A program made the position numbers and the translations under genes. The notes below the pieces were generated by a model. The model saw only the letters and a list, made by a program, of their open reading frames with translations, was not told the DNA's origin and did no database searches. 64,000 nt of DNA. It comes from Candidatus Kapaibacterium sp. (GTDB lineage Bacteria; Bacteroidota; Ignavibacteria; Kapaibacteriales; UBA2268). This document shows positions 8,833 to 18,355 of the stretch, piece after piece. Position 1 is the first letter of the stretch. Each line of letters starts with the position of its first letter. The stretch covers positions 1,401,950 to 1,465,949 of the forward strand of contig CP058732.1 of NCBI GenBank assembly GCA_013414795.1, written 5' to 3'.

Positions 8833-10821
8833 ATGATTTCATTAATATTTTTGGTACCATTGTTTCCTTTGGTTGGTTTTTTAATTTTAGGAATTTTCGG
8901 AAAGTATTTAAATAAGGAAAGCATCATTGGTTTTATCGGAAATTTGACAGTGTTTCTCTCTTTTTTGTTAACCGTATTAATATTTTTTGAGTGGATTGCA
9001 AAAAATTACGAAGAACCCCACATTGTTACTTTATTCCCTTGGATATCCACTGGTGAATTTAATGTCAATTGGGCATACCAAGTAGACCAATTGTCGATTA
9101 CTTTTGCTCTAATTGTTACTGGCGTTGGTTTTTTGATACATCTCTATTCGATTGGCTATATGCATAACGATAGAAGTTTCTATCGCTTTTTTGCTTATAT
9201 GAATTTGTTCATTTTTATGATGCTTAATCTTGTGCTTTCAAGCAATTTCCTTTTGACTTTTCTTGGCTGGGAAGGTGTCGGGTTATGCTCCTATCTTTTA
9301 ATTGGATTTTGGTACGATAGAAAATTTGAAGGAGTTCGCATTGAATGGACTGGACACGCTGCAAACAAAGCCTTTATCGTCAATCGAATAGGTGATTTTG
9401 GCTTTTTGATTGCAATGTTCCTTCTTTTTGTAAATTTTCAAACCTTGGAATACTCGAGTTTGAATACTGCATTAGCAAATTCTATAAGTGTTTTCTACAA
9501 CACTGGTTTGATTACTGCAATTACAATGTTGCTTTTCTTGGGATGCACTGGTAAATCTGCACAAATTCCGCTTGCTGTTTGGTTGCCCGATGCTATGGCG
9601 GGTCCAACACCTGTAAGTGCTCTAATCCACGCTGCAACAATGGTTACTTCGGGAATTTTCCTTGTGGCGAGAAATGCAACTATGTTTGCTCTTGCTCCAT
9701 CAACATTGATTGTAATTGCAGTAATTGGAACATTGACTGCATTTTTTGCAGCCACTATCGGCGTTGTTCAAAACGACATCAAAAAGGTACTTGCTTATTC
9801 AACTGTTAGCCAACTTGGTTTTATGTTCGCAGCCCTCGGTGTTGGAGCCTTTGTTGCTGGTGTCTTCCACGTTATGACACACGCATTTTTCAAAGGATTG
9901 CTGTTTCTTGGGGCTGGTTCAGTTATTCACGGGATGCACGAAGAGCAGAATATCAAGAAGATGGGCGGTCTTCGCAATTATATGCCGAAAACCTATCTTA
10001 CATTTTTTATTGCAACTTTGGCAATTGCTGGCATTCCTTTCTTCAGTGGATTTTTCTCGAAGGATGAAATTCTTTGGAAAGTTTTTTCAAGCGGAAATAT
10101 TTTCCTTTGGATTGTTTTAATTGTTTCTGCATTTTTCACTGCTTTCTATATGTTTAGACTTTTGAACCTTGTTTTCTTTGGTAGCGAGAGATTTGATAAA
10201 CATCACATCCACCCACATGAATCACCAAAAATAATGACCATCCCTTTGCAAATTCTTGCATTTCTTTCGGCTTTCGGTGGTTTCCTTGGAATACCTTATG
10301 CATTGGGGGCTTGGTTGGGAGAACATCCCAATCTGATGGACAAATGGCTGGAGCCTATATTCGCAAATGCAAATAAAATTTTATTATTACATTCTGCCTC
10401 TGGATTTACAATCGGAGAGCATATCCACATCGAAGAGTATTTGTTGATGGTTCTTTCTATTGTTGTTGCTCTTGCTGGTATATTTCTTGCAAATAAGTTC
10501 TATTCCGATGAAGAATGGTCAATCCCCAGAAAACTTGCTTCGAATTTCAAATCGTTGTACAGAACATTGTACCATAAATATTACGTTGATGAATTTTACT
10601 TCTTCGCAATTGTCGACCCGTTAATTGGTATTTCAAATAAATTCTTGTGGAAATTGTTCGATGCCAAGTTCATCGATGGAATTGTAAATGGTTCTGCCGT
10701 TGTAACTGTTAAAATTAGCGAGTACTTGCGTAAGATTCAAACTGGTATGGTTCAGAATTATGCTCTGGTGATGTTTGGCGGTATAATTATCATTTTTATA
10801 TGGTTGTTGCTTTCTTTTTGA
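8833..10821 (+). CDS. nuoL: NADH-quinone oxidoreductase subunit L
   Basis: Antiporter-like proton-translocating subunit of complex I, 662 residues, full length. Conserved signatures are WEGVGLCSYLLIGFWYDR, the TM5/TM7/TM8 region GKSAQIPLAVWLPDAMAGPTP and SALIHAATMVTSG, and the discontinuous helix with KVLAYSTVSQLGFM. Multiple transmembrane helices span the protein, and the C-terminus continues into the long lateral helix region. It is directly followed by nuoM and nuoN, but no nuoA-K genes are upstream: the preceding gene is the ribosomal cluster on the opposite strand. Confidence 0.96.
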   Translation: MISLIFLVPLFPLVGFLILGIFGKYLNKESIIGFIGNLTVFLSFLLTVLIFFEWIAKNYEEPHIVTLFPWISTGEFNVNWAYQVDQLSITFALIVTGVGFLIHLYSIGYMHNDRSFYRFFAYMNLFIFMMLNLVLSSNFLLTFLGWEGVGLCSYLLIGFWYDRKFEGVRIEWTGHAANKAFIVNRIGDFGFLIAMFLLFVNFQTLEYSSLNTALANSISVFYNTGLITAITMLLFLGCTGKSAQIPLAVWLPDAMAGPTPVSALIHAATMVTSGIFLVARNATMFALAPSTLIVIAVIGTLTAFFAATIGVVQNDIKKVLAYSTVSQLGFMFAALGVGAFVAGVFHVMTHAFFKGLLFLGAGSVIHGMHEEQNIKKMGGLRNYMPKTYLTFFIATLAIAGIPFFSGFFSKDEILWKVFSSGNIFLWIVLIVSAFFTAFYMFRLLNLVFFGSERFDKHHIHPHESPKIMTIPLQILAFLSAFGGFLGIPYALGAWLGEHPNLMDKWLEPIFANANKILLLHSASGFTIGEHIHIEEYLLMVLSIVVALAGIFLANKFYSDEEWSIPRKLASNFKSLYRTLYHKYYVDEFYFFAIVDPLIGISNKFLWKLFDAKFIDGIVNGSAVVTVKISEYLRKIQTGMVQNYALVMFGGIIIIFIWLLLSF

Positions 10822-10847
10822 AATTTGTTGAACTAAATGAAACTGAT

Positions 10848-12422
10848 ATGGAATTACTTTTGACTTTGTTTTTACCTTTAATTGGTGCGTTACTACTTCT
10901 TTTTGTTAATAGAAATAATATCAAAACTTTTAAATACTTTTCATTAGCGGTTTCCTTGCTAACATTTCTTGTTTCACTACTTTTACTAATAAAATTCGAT
11001 TTCGCCAATCCAGAATTTCAATTTTTAACAGAAGCAGTTTGGATAGAAAAATTCGATTTAGGTTTTCGAGTAGGTATTGATGGGATTAGTATTCTTCTTG
11101 TTCTTTTGACAACATTTATTTCACCAATTACGATTTTGTCTTCATTTTCTGCAATTGAAAAAAGAGAGAAGGAATACTATGTGCTTCTTCTCTTTTTACA
11201 ATTTGCAATGACTGGTGTTTTTGTTGCTTTGGATTTGTTCCTTTTCTATATTTTCTGGGAACTTGTACTTATTCCGATGTACTTCATAATTGGACTTTGG
11301 GGTGGGAAGAATAGAATTTACGCTTCTGTTAAGTTCTTTATTTACACTGTCGTTGGTTCTTTGTTTATGCTTGTTGCAATTGTCTGGCTTGGACTTTATG
11401 TTGGTGGAAATATCCTGAAAATGCCAAGTGGCTTCACTTCCAATTTCATTTTAATTCGTCAAATTCTAAGTCAAAATGTAATTCCTTTTGAAATAGAGCG
11501 TTGGCTTTTCCTTGCTTTTGCACTTTCGTTTTGTATCAAAGTGCCCCTTTTTCCATTGCATACTTGGTTGCCAGATGCACACACCGAAGCCCCAACTCCA
11601 GGCTCGGTTATACTTGCTGGGATTCTCTTGAAGTTAGGAACTTACGGTTTGATTCGTTTCAATATTGAACTTTTTACAAATTCTGCAATTTATTATGCAC
11701 CATACATTTCCGTCCTTGCTGTCATTGGCATTGTTTATGGTGCACTTGTTTCGGCTGTTCAAACCGACGTAAAAAGATTGGTTGCTTTTTCTTCTGTTAG
11801 CCACCTTGGATTTGTTGTGCTCGGAATTTTTTCAATAACAGTGGAAGGAATGCAAGGAGCACTAATTCAAATGGTAAATCACGGCTTATCGACTGGTATG
11901 CTCTTTCTTGCCGTTGGGATTTTGTACGAACGCAGGCATACACGGGAAATTGCAGAATATGGTGGAATTGCACGGGTTATGCCTGCCTTTACGGTATTCT
12001 TTGGTGTTGCTATGCTTGCTTCTGTTGGTTTACCAGGGCTAAATGGTTTCGTGGGTGAATTTTTAAGTTTGCTTGGTGCCTTTAAATCACCTGTGCTGAA
12101 TTCCTATTGGTATACCATTATTGGTGCAACTGGTGTGATTTTCGCAGCGGTTTATTTGTTAACAATGTTTCAGAAAGTCGTGTTTGGTCCTTTAACAAAT
12201 CCAGCAAATCATACTTTAAAAGACATAAACAGGAGAGAATGGGCATATCTTGTTCCGATTGTAATTATGATGGTTTGGATTGGTGTTTATCCGAAGTTCT
12301 TTTTGAATTATTCAGAGCCTACGGTGAAGAATGTTGTGAATAGAGTTTATCAACAAAAGTTTCCGACACAAACAAACATAGATGTTTTAAAAATTTCAAC
12401 TAAAATTGGTGAGAAAAAGTAA
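10848..12422 (+). CDS. nuoM: NADH-quinone oxidoreductase subunit M
   Basis: Second antiporter-like membrane subunit of complex I, about 524 residues from the ATG at 10848. An in-frame ATG at 10800 would overlap nuoL by 22 bp and add 16 residues; I prefer 10848 because MELLLTLFLPLIGALLLL is the usual NuoM start. Diagnostic stretches are FYIFWELVLIPMYFIIGLWG, PLHTWLPDAHTEAPTPGSV, and VKRLVAFSSVSHLGFV, carrying the conserved Glu and Lys residues of the proton path. Between nuoL and nuoN. Confidence 0.95.
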   Translation: MELLLTLFLPLIGALLLLFVNRNNIKTFKYFSLAVSLLTFLVSLLLLIKFDFANPEFQFLTEAVWIEKFDLGFRVGIDGISILLVLLTTFISPITILSSFSAIEKREKEYYVLLLFLQFAMTGVFVALDLFLFYIFWELVLIPMYFIIGLWGGKNRIYASVKFFIYTVVGSLFMLVAIVWLGLYVGGNILKMPSGFTSNFILIRQILSQNVIPFEIERWLFLAFALSFCIKVPLFPLHTWLPDAHTEAPTPGSVILAGILLKLGTYGLIRFNIELFTNSAIYYAPYISVLAVIGIVYGALVSAVQTDVKRLVAFSSVSHLGFVVLGIFSITVEGMQGALIQMVNHGLSTGMLFLAVGILYERRHTREIAEYGGIARVMPAFTVFFGVAMLASVGLPGLNGFVGEFLSLLGAFKSPVLNSYWYTIIGATGVIFAAVYLLTMFQKVVFGPLTNPANHTLKDINRREWAYLVPIVIMMVWIGVYPKFFLNYSEPTVKNVVNRVYQQKFPTQTNIDVLKISTKIGEKK

Positions 12423-12433
12423 GGAATGGAAAA

Positions 12434-13903
12434 ATGGTGGAAGAAATTTACCTTTTGCTTCCAATGATTATACTATCAGTTGCCATAATTGTTTTTCTTG
12501 TTGTCGATGGTATCTGGAAAAATAAAACAGTTAATTTTTGGGGTTCTATCATCTCTCTTCTGTTATCTTTTATTGTGACTTTTTGGTCTATGCAGTATTT
12601 AGATTTTGCACATAACCCAGATTATTCTAAATTCATAACGAAAGGATTTCTTGCATTCAATGGTTTTTCCTATTACTTCGATTTGATATTTTTCTTTGCT
12701 GGAATTTTGACAATTCTTGCATCCCGTGATTACCAAAGAGCAAATTACAAGGAATTGAACGAGTTCTACACTTTGGTTCTTATTTCAACTTTTGGAATGA
12801 CGATTATTTCACATTCAAACAATCTTCTTGCCTTGTTCCTTGGGATTGAAACGATGTCTCTTAGTTTTTACGTTCTGGCTGGTTTTTTCCGAAAATCACA
12901 ACAAAGCGTTGAGGCTGGAATTAAATACTTTCTCCTTGGTGCTTTTGCAACTGGGTTTTTGGTCTATGGAATTGCTTTCGTTTACGGGGCTACAAAATCT
13001 ATTGATTTTTCGAGCATAGCCCTGGCTGTGCAAAGTGGAAATTTCACAAGTATTTATTTAGCAATTGGTATTGGATTGATTTTTATTGGGCTTTCATTCA
13101 AAGTTGCTGCATTCCCGTTTCATCAATGGGCACCCGATGTGTACACTGGTGCCCCGACCACAGTTTCGGCTTTTATGAGCACGGCTGGGAAAGCCTCGGC
13201 TATTTTTGCTTTGTTTTTGGTTGCCAAATCTATTTTGTTGCCAATGCATGGCTTGGAAGCGACATTGAAGACAGTCGCTAATATACAAACAATACTTGCA
13301 GTGATTTCTGCATTGACAATGCTTGTTGGTAATTTTATTGCTCTTGTTCAAAAGGATGTTAAAAGAATGCTTGCATATTCCAGTGTTGCCCACGCTGGCT
13401 ATTTGCTTATGGGTATTGTTGCAAACAATCCAGAAGGGTGGAATGCTATTGGCTTCTATGCTCTTGCATATTTATTTATGCAATTTGGGGCATTTACAAT
13501 TCTTTCGCTTGGCGAAAAAGAGGATAATAAATTTAATACCATAGAAGACTACTACGGTTTTTCCAAAAAACATCCATTCCTTGCAGGAACGATGTCTGTT
13601 TTTATGCTTTCGCTTGCAGGTATACCCCCGTTTGCTGGCTTTTTTGGTAAGTATTTTCTATTTCTTTCCGCAATCAAGGCTGGTTATCTTTGGTTGACAA
13701 TTATTGCCGTTATCTCTTCAATAATTTCGATGTATTATTACATTGGATTAATTTTAGCAATGTATTTCAAAGAGCAAAAGGAAGGCATCGAACCTCGTTT
13801 TGGTTTACCTTTTGTGGCTGTTTTATTTTGCTTATTTGCTACAATACTTTTTGGTTTAATTCCTCAATATGTTATTGATTTCACGTACTTATTACTTGGA
13901 TAA
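12434..13903 (+). CDS. nuoN: NADH-quinone oxidoreductase subunit N
   Basis: Third antiporter-like subunit of complex I, 489 residues. Motifs include LALFLGIETMSLSFYVLAGF, KVAAFPFHQWAPDVYTGAPT, VKRMLAYSSVAHAGYLLMG and AGIPPFAGFFGKYFLF, all standard for NuoN. It follows nuoM by 11 bp and is followed 2 bp later by the DUF3108 gene, so the latter probably shares the transcript. Confidence 0.95.
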   Translation: MVEEIYLLLPMIILSVAIIVFLVVDGIWKNKTVNFWGSIISLLLSFIVTFWSMQYLDFAHNPDYSKFITKGFLAFNGFSYYFDLIFFFAGILTILASRDYQRANYKELNEFYTLVLISTFGMTIISHSNNLLALFLGIETMSLSFYVLAGFFRKSQQSVEAGIKYFLLGAFATGFLVYGIAFVYGATKSIDFSSIALAVQSGNFTSIYLAIGIGLIFIGLSFKVAAFPFHQWAPDVYTGAPTTVSAFMSTAGKASAIFALFLVAKSILLPMHGLEATLKTVANIQTILAVISALTMLVGNFIALVQKDVKRMLAYSSVAHAGYLLMGIVANNPEGWNAIGFYALAYLFMQFGAFTILSLGEKEDNKFNTIEDYYGFSKKHPFLAGTMSVFMLSLAGIPPFAGFFGKYFLFLSAIKAGYLWLTIIAVISSIISMYYYIGLILAMYFKEQKEGIEPRFGLPFVAVLFCLFATILFGLIPQYVIDFTYLLLG

Positions 13904-13905
13904 AA

Positions 13906-14703
13906 ATGCAAATTAAATTTTGGTTTAGATTAATTTCATTTTCCGTGCTAATCTTTTTTTTTAGTCATTTTCTAATTTCTAAAAATCAATTTCGATACCA
14001 TCCAAACGAGGCTTTTGGGTATGGTGAACGATTGGACTATAAGGTTAGGTATGGCTTTATAGTTGCAGGTGAAGGGTATCTCCATATTTTGCCCAAGCCG
14101 ATATATGTAAGAGGTAGGGAATGTTATGATATACGCTATCAAGTAAATTCGCTTAAATCTCTTGAATGGATTTATCGAGTTCGCGATTGGTATCGAACCG
14201 TTCTGGATGTCGAAGGGATTTTCCCTTGGGAATTTGAACAGCACATTCGCGAAGGCAACTATAAACGCGATTTTAAAGCGGAATTTGACCAGGAGAAAAA
14301 TTTAGTTTTTGCCGAAGGAAAAACTTACAAAGTGCCACCATTTGTACACGACATTACATCTGCGTTTTATTACGTGAGAACTTTGCCAATCAACAAATTC
14401 CCAAAAGATACTGTTTTTTATCTATACAATTTTTACAAAGATTCGACATATCGCCTTGGAGTTAAAATACTTGGGAAGCAAGTGGTTGAGGTACCCGCGG
14501 GCAAATTTCGATGTGTTGTTGTCGAGCCCCTCGTTGTTGAAGGTGGACTATTTAAGAGCGAGGGTGCAATTTACGTTTGGTTGACCGACGACGACCGAAA
14601 AATGCCAGTTAAAGTTGCGGCAAAAATACTTATCGGCTATGTTGCCGCCGAACTTGTTTCCTACCGTGGCTTGCGTGGTCCTTTAGGTGCAAAACTTGAT
14701 TAA
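13906..14703 (+). CDS. DUF3108 domain protein (exported)
   Basis: 265 residues with a hydrophobic N-terminal signal or anchor (to about residue 27). The DUF3108 signature is clear: FGYGERLDYKVRYGFIVAGEG near residue 40, then paired Tyr/Trp-rich strands (RVRDWYRTVLDVEG, VPAGKFRCVVVEP). The family is an envelope beta-rich fold of unknown function, frequent in FCB bacteria. Only 2 bp separate it from nuoN and the next gene starts 1 bp after its stop, so it sits in the middle of a tight run. Confidence 0.85.
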   Translation: MQIKFWFRLISFSVLIFFFSHFLISKNQFRYHPNEAFGYGERLDYKVRYGFIVAGEGYLHILPKPIYVRGRECYDIRYQVNSLKSLEWIYRVRDWYRTVLDVEGIFPWEFEQHIREGNYKRDFKAEFDQEKNLVFAEGKTYKVPPFVHDITSAFYYVRTLPINKFPKDTVFYLYNFYKDSTYRLGVKILGKQVVEVPAGKFRCVVVEPLVVEGGLFKSEGAIYVWLTDDDRKMPVKVAAKILIGYVAAELVSYRGLRGPLGAKLD

Positions 14704-14704
14704 A

Positions 14705-15421
14705 ATGTGGCGTCCACACATCTTTTCTGATTTCGACGGAACCATTGCAATAACTGATGTTTGTATTGACATAATCAAGCATTTTGGGAAACTTGAACCA
14801 TATCTTTCTCAATTAGCCAGAGGTGATTTGAAACTGCGCGACTTTTGGATAGAAACTTTACGAACATTTCCCGAAGATGTTACAATTGAGGAATTATACA
14901 ATTTTGCACGTGAGCAAACAACTTTGGATGCGTATTTTTCTGAATTCATTCATTTTTGTCGAGAGTATTCCATACCTTTTGAGATTTTAAGTGATGGGTT
15001 TGATTTTTACATTGAAGCCTCGCTTGAAAAAGTTAATCTGGGAAAAATAAAATACTTTGCTAATTCAATTGTGAAACTTGGGCGACATTTCTACCCAGTT
15101 TTTAATTATGCGAATGAATCTTGTCAATGCGACAATGTTGGTTCCTGCAAAAGGAATATTGCATTATCACTGCTAGCCGAAGATGAGGTTTTAGTTTATA
15201 TAGGCGATGGCTATTCCGATTTTTGTATGGTTGAATATGCGGATATTATTTTTGCAAAAGGAGTTTTAAGTCGTTTTTGCAACAAACATAGAATTCCCCA
15301 CTTCAATTATAAAACATTCTACGATGTTAAAATTATTATAAAGAAACTTTTGGATGAAAAAAAGTTAAAGCCTCGTCGTCAAGCACAAATTAATAGACAA
15401 AAGGCATTTGAAATGGAATAG
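14705..15421 (+). CDS. HAD-superfamily phosphatase, MtnX/SerB-like
   Basis: About 238 residues from the ATG at 14705. HAD motif I is SDFDGTIAITD near residue 8-18, with the nucleophile Asp and acid/base Asp; motif II Ser is in EILSDGFDFYIE; motif IV is GDGYSDFCMVEYADIIFAKG. The sequence pattern matches the MtnX-type HAD-IB phosphatases (2-hydroxy-3-keto-5-methylthiopentenyl-1-phosphate phosphatase of methionine salvage). No other methionine-salvage genes are adjacent, so the substrate is uncertain. Four cysteines (SCQCDNVGSC) in the middle are unusual. Confidence 0.8.
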   Translation: MWRPHIFSDFDGTIAITDVCIDIIKHFGKLEPYLSQLARGDLKLRDFWIETLRTFPEDVTIEELYNFAREQTTLDAYFSEFIHFCREYSIPFEILSDGFDFYIEASLEKVNLGKIKYFANSIVKLGRHFYPVFNYANESCQCDNVGSCKRNIALSLLAEDEVLVYIGDGYSDFCMVEYADIIFAKGVLSRFCNKHRIPHFNYKTFYDVKIIIKKLLDEKKLKPRRQAQINRQKAFEME

Positions 15422-15432
15422 TCGAGCAAGTT

Positions 15433-16965
15433 TCACTCCCATTCAATAGTACCAGGCGGTTTGCTGGTTATATCGTAAACTACTCTGTTGATTCCAATTA
15501 CTTCGTTGATTATGCGATTTGCCGTTCGATCCAAAATTTCGTATGGTATCTTAAACCAATCGGCTGTCATCCCGTCAATGCTCGAGACAGCGCGCAAAGC
15601 GCAAACATTTTCATATGTTCTTTCGTCGCCCATAACTCCGACAGTTTTTACAGGCAAGAGAACAGCAAATGCTTGCCAGATTTCGTTGTATAGGTTTGCT
15701 TTTTGAATTTCTTCGATAAATATTGCATCGGCTTTTCGTAATATTTCCAGTCTTTCTTTATTTACTTCACCGATAACTCTAATTGCCAATCCAGGACCAG
15801 GAAAGGGGTGTCGTTCGATAAACCAATTCGGAACGCCTAACTCTAAGCCAACCTTGCGAACTTCGTCTTTAAACAATTCTCGCAGTGGTTCTATGATTTT
15901 TAAATTCATTTTTTCAGGCAATCCGCCGACGTTGTGGTGGGACTTGATTGTTGCCGATGGTCCTTTTACTGTTGTCGATTCAATGACATCGGGATAAAGA
16001 GTGCCTTGAACAAGCCATTTTGCATTTTTAAACTTACTGGCTTCTTGCTCGAATAACTCGATAAAAGTTTGTCCAATAATTTTTCTTTTTGCCTCGGGGT
16101 CGGTTATGTTTTTTAAACGAGTAAGAAAAATTTCTTCGGCTTCTATCAATTTGATTGGTATGTGAAAATGCTGCTTAAAAAGAGATACCACTTGTTGACT
16201 TTCATTCAATCGCATTAATCCAGTGTCAATGTGAATGCAATGAAGTTGCTCTCCAATTGCTTTATGCATCAGCACAGCACAAACCGTTGAGTCCACACCT
16301 CCGCTAAGTGCAAGAATAACTTCTTCGTTCCCTACTTTGTTTTTAATTGTTTCGACTTGAGTTTCAATAAATGATTTTGCATTCCAATTTTCTTCACATC
16401 GACAGATTTTTCTAACAAAATTTTCAAGAATTTTTTTTCCAAATTCGGTATGGTGGACTTCTGGGTGAAATTGTAATCCATAGATTTCTTTTTCTTTATT
16501 ATAGATTGCAGAAATTGAATTCTCTGTTGTTCCAAGAATTTCGAAACCTTTTGGAATTTCCTCAACTCTGTCGCTATGGCTCATCCAAACAGTGGACTCT
16601 TCTGGGATTTCATCGAAAAGAGGAACACGTTTGAAAATCTTAAACTTTGCCCGACCATACTCTCGCTTTGCTGCTTTGTCGACTTTTCCACCAAAATAAT
16701 TGGTTATTAATTGAAGTCCATAGCAAATTCCAAGAATAGGAATATTTAGTTCGAAAATATTCTTGTCTGGATGAGGTGAATTATCATCGTAAACGCTGGA
16801 TGGTCCGCCCGAAAGAACAATACCCTTTGGAGAGAGTTTTTTAATTTCATCGATTGATATGTTAAATGGGTGGATTTCTGCAAAAACTCCACACTCTCTT
16901 ATTTTACGAGCAATAAGTTGGGTGTATTGCGAACCAAAATCTAAAACTAATATTTTTTCGTTCAT
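15433..16965 (-). CDS. guaA: GMP synthase (glutamine-hydrolysing)
   Basis: Converts XMP to GMP with ATP and glutamine. 510 residues from the ATG at 16965; an upstream TTG-type in-frame start is not needed. The N-terminal class I glutamine amidotransferase domain has the catalytic Cys81 in GICYGLQLI and His/Glu in FHPEV. The ATP-pyrophosphatase domain carries the PP-loop [10 protein letters not shown] near residue 225. The C-terminal dimerisation domain ends KPPGTIEWE, the invariant GuaA C-terminus. It converges on the HAD phosphatase gene. Confidence 0.97.
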   Translation of the reverse strand: MNEKILVLDFGSQYTQLIARKIRECGVFAEIHPFNISIDEIKKLSPKGIVLSGGPSSVYDDNSPHPDKNIFELNIPILGICYGLQLITNYFGGKVDKAAKREYGRAKFKIFKRVPLFDEIPEESTVWMSHSDRVEEIPKGFEILGTTENSISAIYNKEKEIYGLQFHPEVHHTEFGKKILENFVRKICRCEENWNAKSFIETQVETIKNKVGNEEVILALSGGVDSTVCAVLMHKAIGEQLHCIHIDTGLMRLNESQQVVSLFKQHFHIPIKLIEAEEIFLTRLKNITDPEAKRKIIGQTFIELFEQEASKFKNAKWLVQGTLYPDVIESTTVKGPSATIKSHHNVGGLPEKMNLKIIEPLRELFKDEVRKVGLELGVPNWFIERHPFPGPGLAIRVIGEVNKERLEILRKADAIFIEEIQKANLYNEIWQAFAVLLPVKTVGVMGDERTYENVCALRAVSSIDGMTADWFKIPYEILDRTANRIINEVIGINRVVYDITSKPPGTIEWE

Positions 16966-17098
16966 AATAATAAAAAAAAACAAAATTACTATTTAACTTA
17001 AAACCCAACAAAGTAAATTTAATTGTAATTTTAGTCAACTAATCAAATTTTAATTTTTTAAAATTTCAAAAAAATTATTTCGGATACAATAATTTTTT

Positions 17099-17106
17099 TA
17101 TATTTG
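17099..17106 (+). promoter_or_regulatory. Candidate Bacteroidota -7 promoter box before first subtilase
   Basis: TATATTTG fits TAnnTTTG and stands 31 bases before the ATG at 17138. An identical octamer, TATATTTG at 18322-18329, stands 26 bases before the second subtilase. The same box at both paralogues supports a real promoter copied with the gene. Confidence 0.5.
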
Positions 17107-17137
17107 ATTTTCAATATAAATCATTTCTGGAGGTTCT

Positions 17138-18316
17138 ATGAAAAAGTTCTTATATAATTTCCTTTTCGTTTTTGGCTTTGCTTTTTTGATTTTATCTTGC
17201 CAAAAGCAAAGCATAATCGATTCACCGAGCGAATCCAATTCGAACGACCATTACATTGTGTTACTTAAATCGACAAAAGGAGATTTTACACTTTCAATTA
17301 ACGAAGCGGAAAACTTTGTTAAATCATTTATCGTGGCGAATAACATTTCCAAGGATAAGATTACTTACATTTACAAAAAGGCGGTCATCGGCTTTGCTGG
17401 CTATTTGACATCGGAGGAAGTGAATCGATTATCTTCCTTACCCGAAGTGAAAGTGATTGAAAAAGACCAACTTGTAACTTTGCCTCCTACCGAAGTAATT
17501 GAAGAGCCAGAAAAAAGCGAAAAACCTCTTGCGCAAACAACTCCTTGGGGAATTTCTGCTGTGGGTGGATATGTTGACTGTTCAAATATTACACGTATTG
17601 CGTGGATTGTCGATACTGGAATCGACCTTGACCATCCAGATTTGAATGTTAACACTTCCTTGTCGAGGACTTTCGTTCGAAGTGGAAGAGATTCCCGCAA
17701 TGCCGACGATAACAATGGTCACGGAACGCATTGTGCTGGGATTATTGCTGCAAAAAATAATTCCATAGGAGTTGTAGGGGTTGCTGCTGGGGCGAGAGTA
17801 GTTGCTGTCAAAGTTCTTTCAAGCAACGGGTCTGGTTATGTTTCGGATATCGTTGCTGGCTTGGACTATGTTGCTCAATATGGCAACACAAATGATGTTG
17901 TAAATCTGAGCCTTGGCGGAAGCCCTTCGACGACATTAGACAATGCAGTTGTTGGGTGTGCGAACGCTGGTTTGATTGTAGTTATTGCTGCTGGAAATTC
18001 TTCTGCTGATGCTGGAAACTATTCACCCGCAAGGGTTAACGGTACAAACATTTATACAGTTTCTGCTCATAACAGCAGTGATGTTTTTGCTTCTTTCTCC
18101 AATTATGGGAATCCACCAATTGATTATTGTGCCCCAGGGGTAAGTATTTATTCAACTTATAAGAGCGGAAGATACGCTACTATGAGCGGTACCTCGATGG
18201 CAGCACCCCACGTGGCTGGAATTTTACTTGCAAATAATGGTAGCATTTATTCTCGCGGTTATGTATCAAATGATCCAGATGGTAACCCAGATCCACTTGC
18301 ATCAAGAACGCAATAA
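17138..18316 (+). CDS. Subtilisin-like (S8) serine protease lipoprotein, copy A
   Basis: 392 residues. Lipoprotein signal with lipobox Cys21 (LILSC). An I9-type propeptide follows (about 38-112, with HYIVLLKST and AGYL), then the S8 domain with Asp159 (VDTGIDLDHPD), His195 (GHGTHCAG), Asn287 in AAGNSS (oxyanion hole) and Ser353 (GTSMAAPHVAG). All catalytic residues are intact. No T9SS tail is present, so it is probably anchored by its lipid. GGAGG lies 7 bp before the ATG. It is a tandem paralogue of the next gene. Confidence 0.93.
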   Translation: MKKFLYNFLFVFGFAFLILSCQKQSIIDSPSESNSNDHYIVLLKSTKGDFTLSINEAENFVKSFIVANNISKDKITYIYKKAVIGFAGYLTSEEVNRLSSLPEVKVIEKDQLVTLPPTEVIEEPEKSEKPLAQTTPWGISAVGGYVDCSNITRIAWIVDTGIDLDHPDLNVNTSLSRTFVRSGRDSRNADDNNGHGTHCAGIIAAKNNSIGVVGVAAGARVVAVKVLSSNGSGYVSDIVAGLDYVAQYGNTNDVVNLSLGGSPSTTLDNAVVGCANAGLIVVIAAGNSSADAGNYSPARVNGTNIYTVSAHNSSDVFASFSNYGNPPIDYCAPGVSIYSTYKSGRYATMSGTSMAAPHVAGILLANNGSIYSRGYVSNDPDGNPDPLASRTQ

Positions 18317-18321
18317 ATTCT

Positions 18322-18329
18322 TATATTTG
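18322..18329 (+). promoter_or_regulatory. Candidate Bacteroidota -7 promoter box before second subtilase
   Basis: TATATTTG (TAnnTTTG type) in the 39-bp gap between the two subtilase genes, suggesting the second gene can be transcribed on its own. Confidence 0.45.
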
Positions 18330-18355
18330 TCTTTTAAATTATTTTAAGGTTGTTT

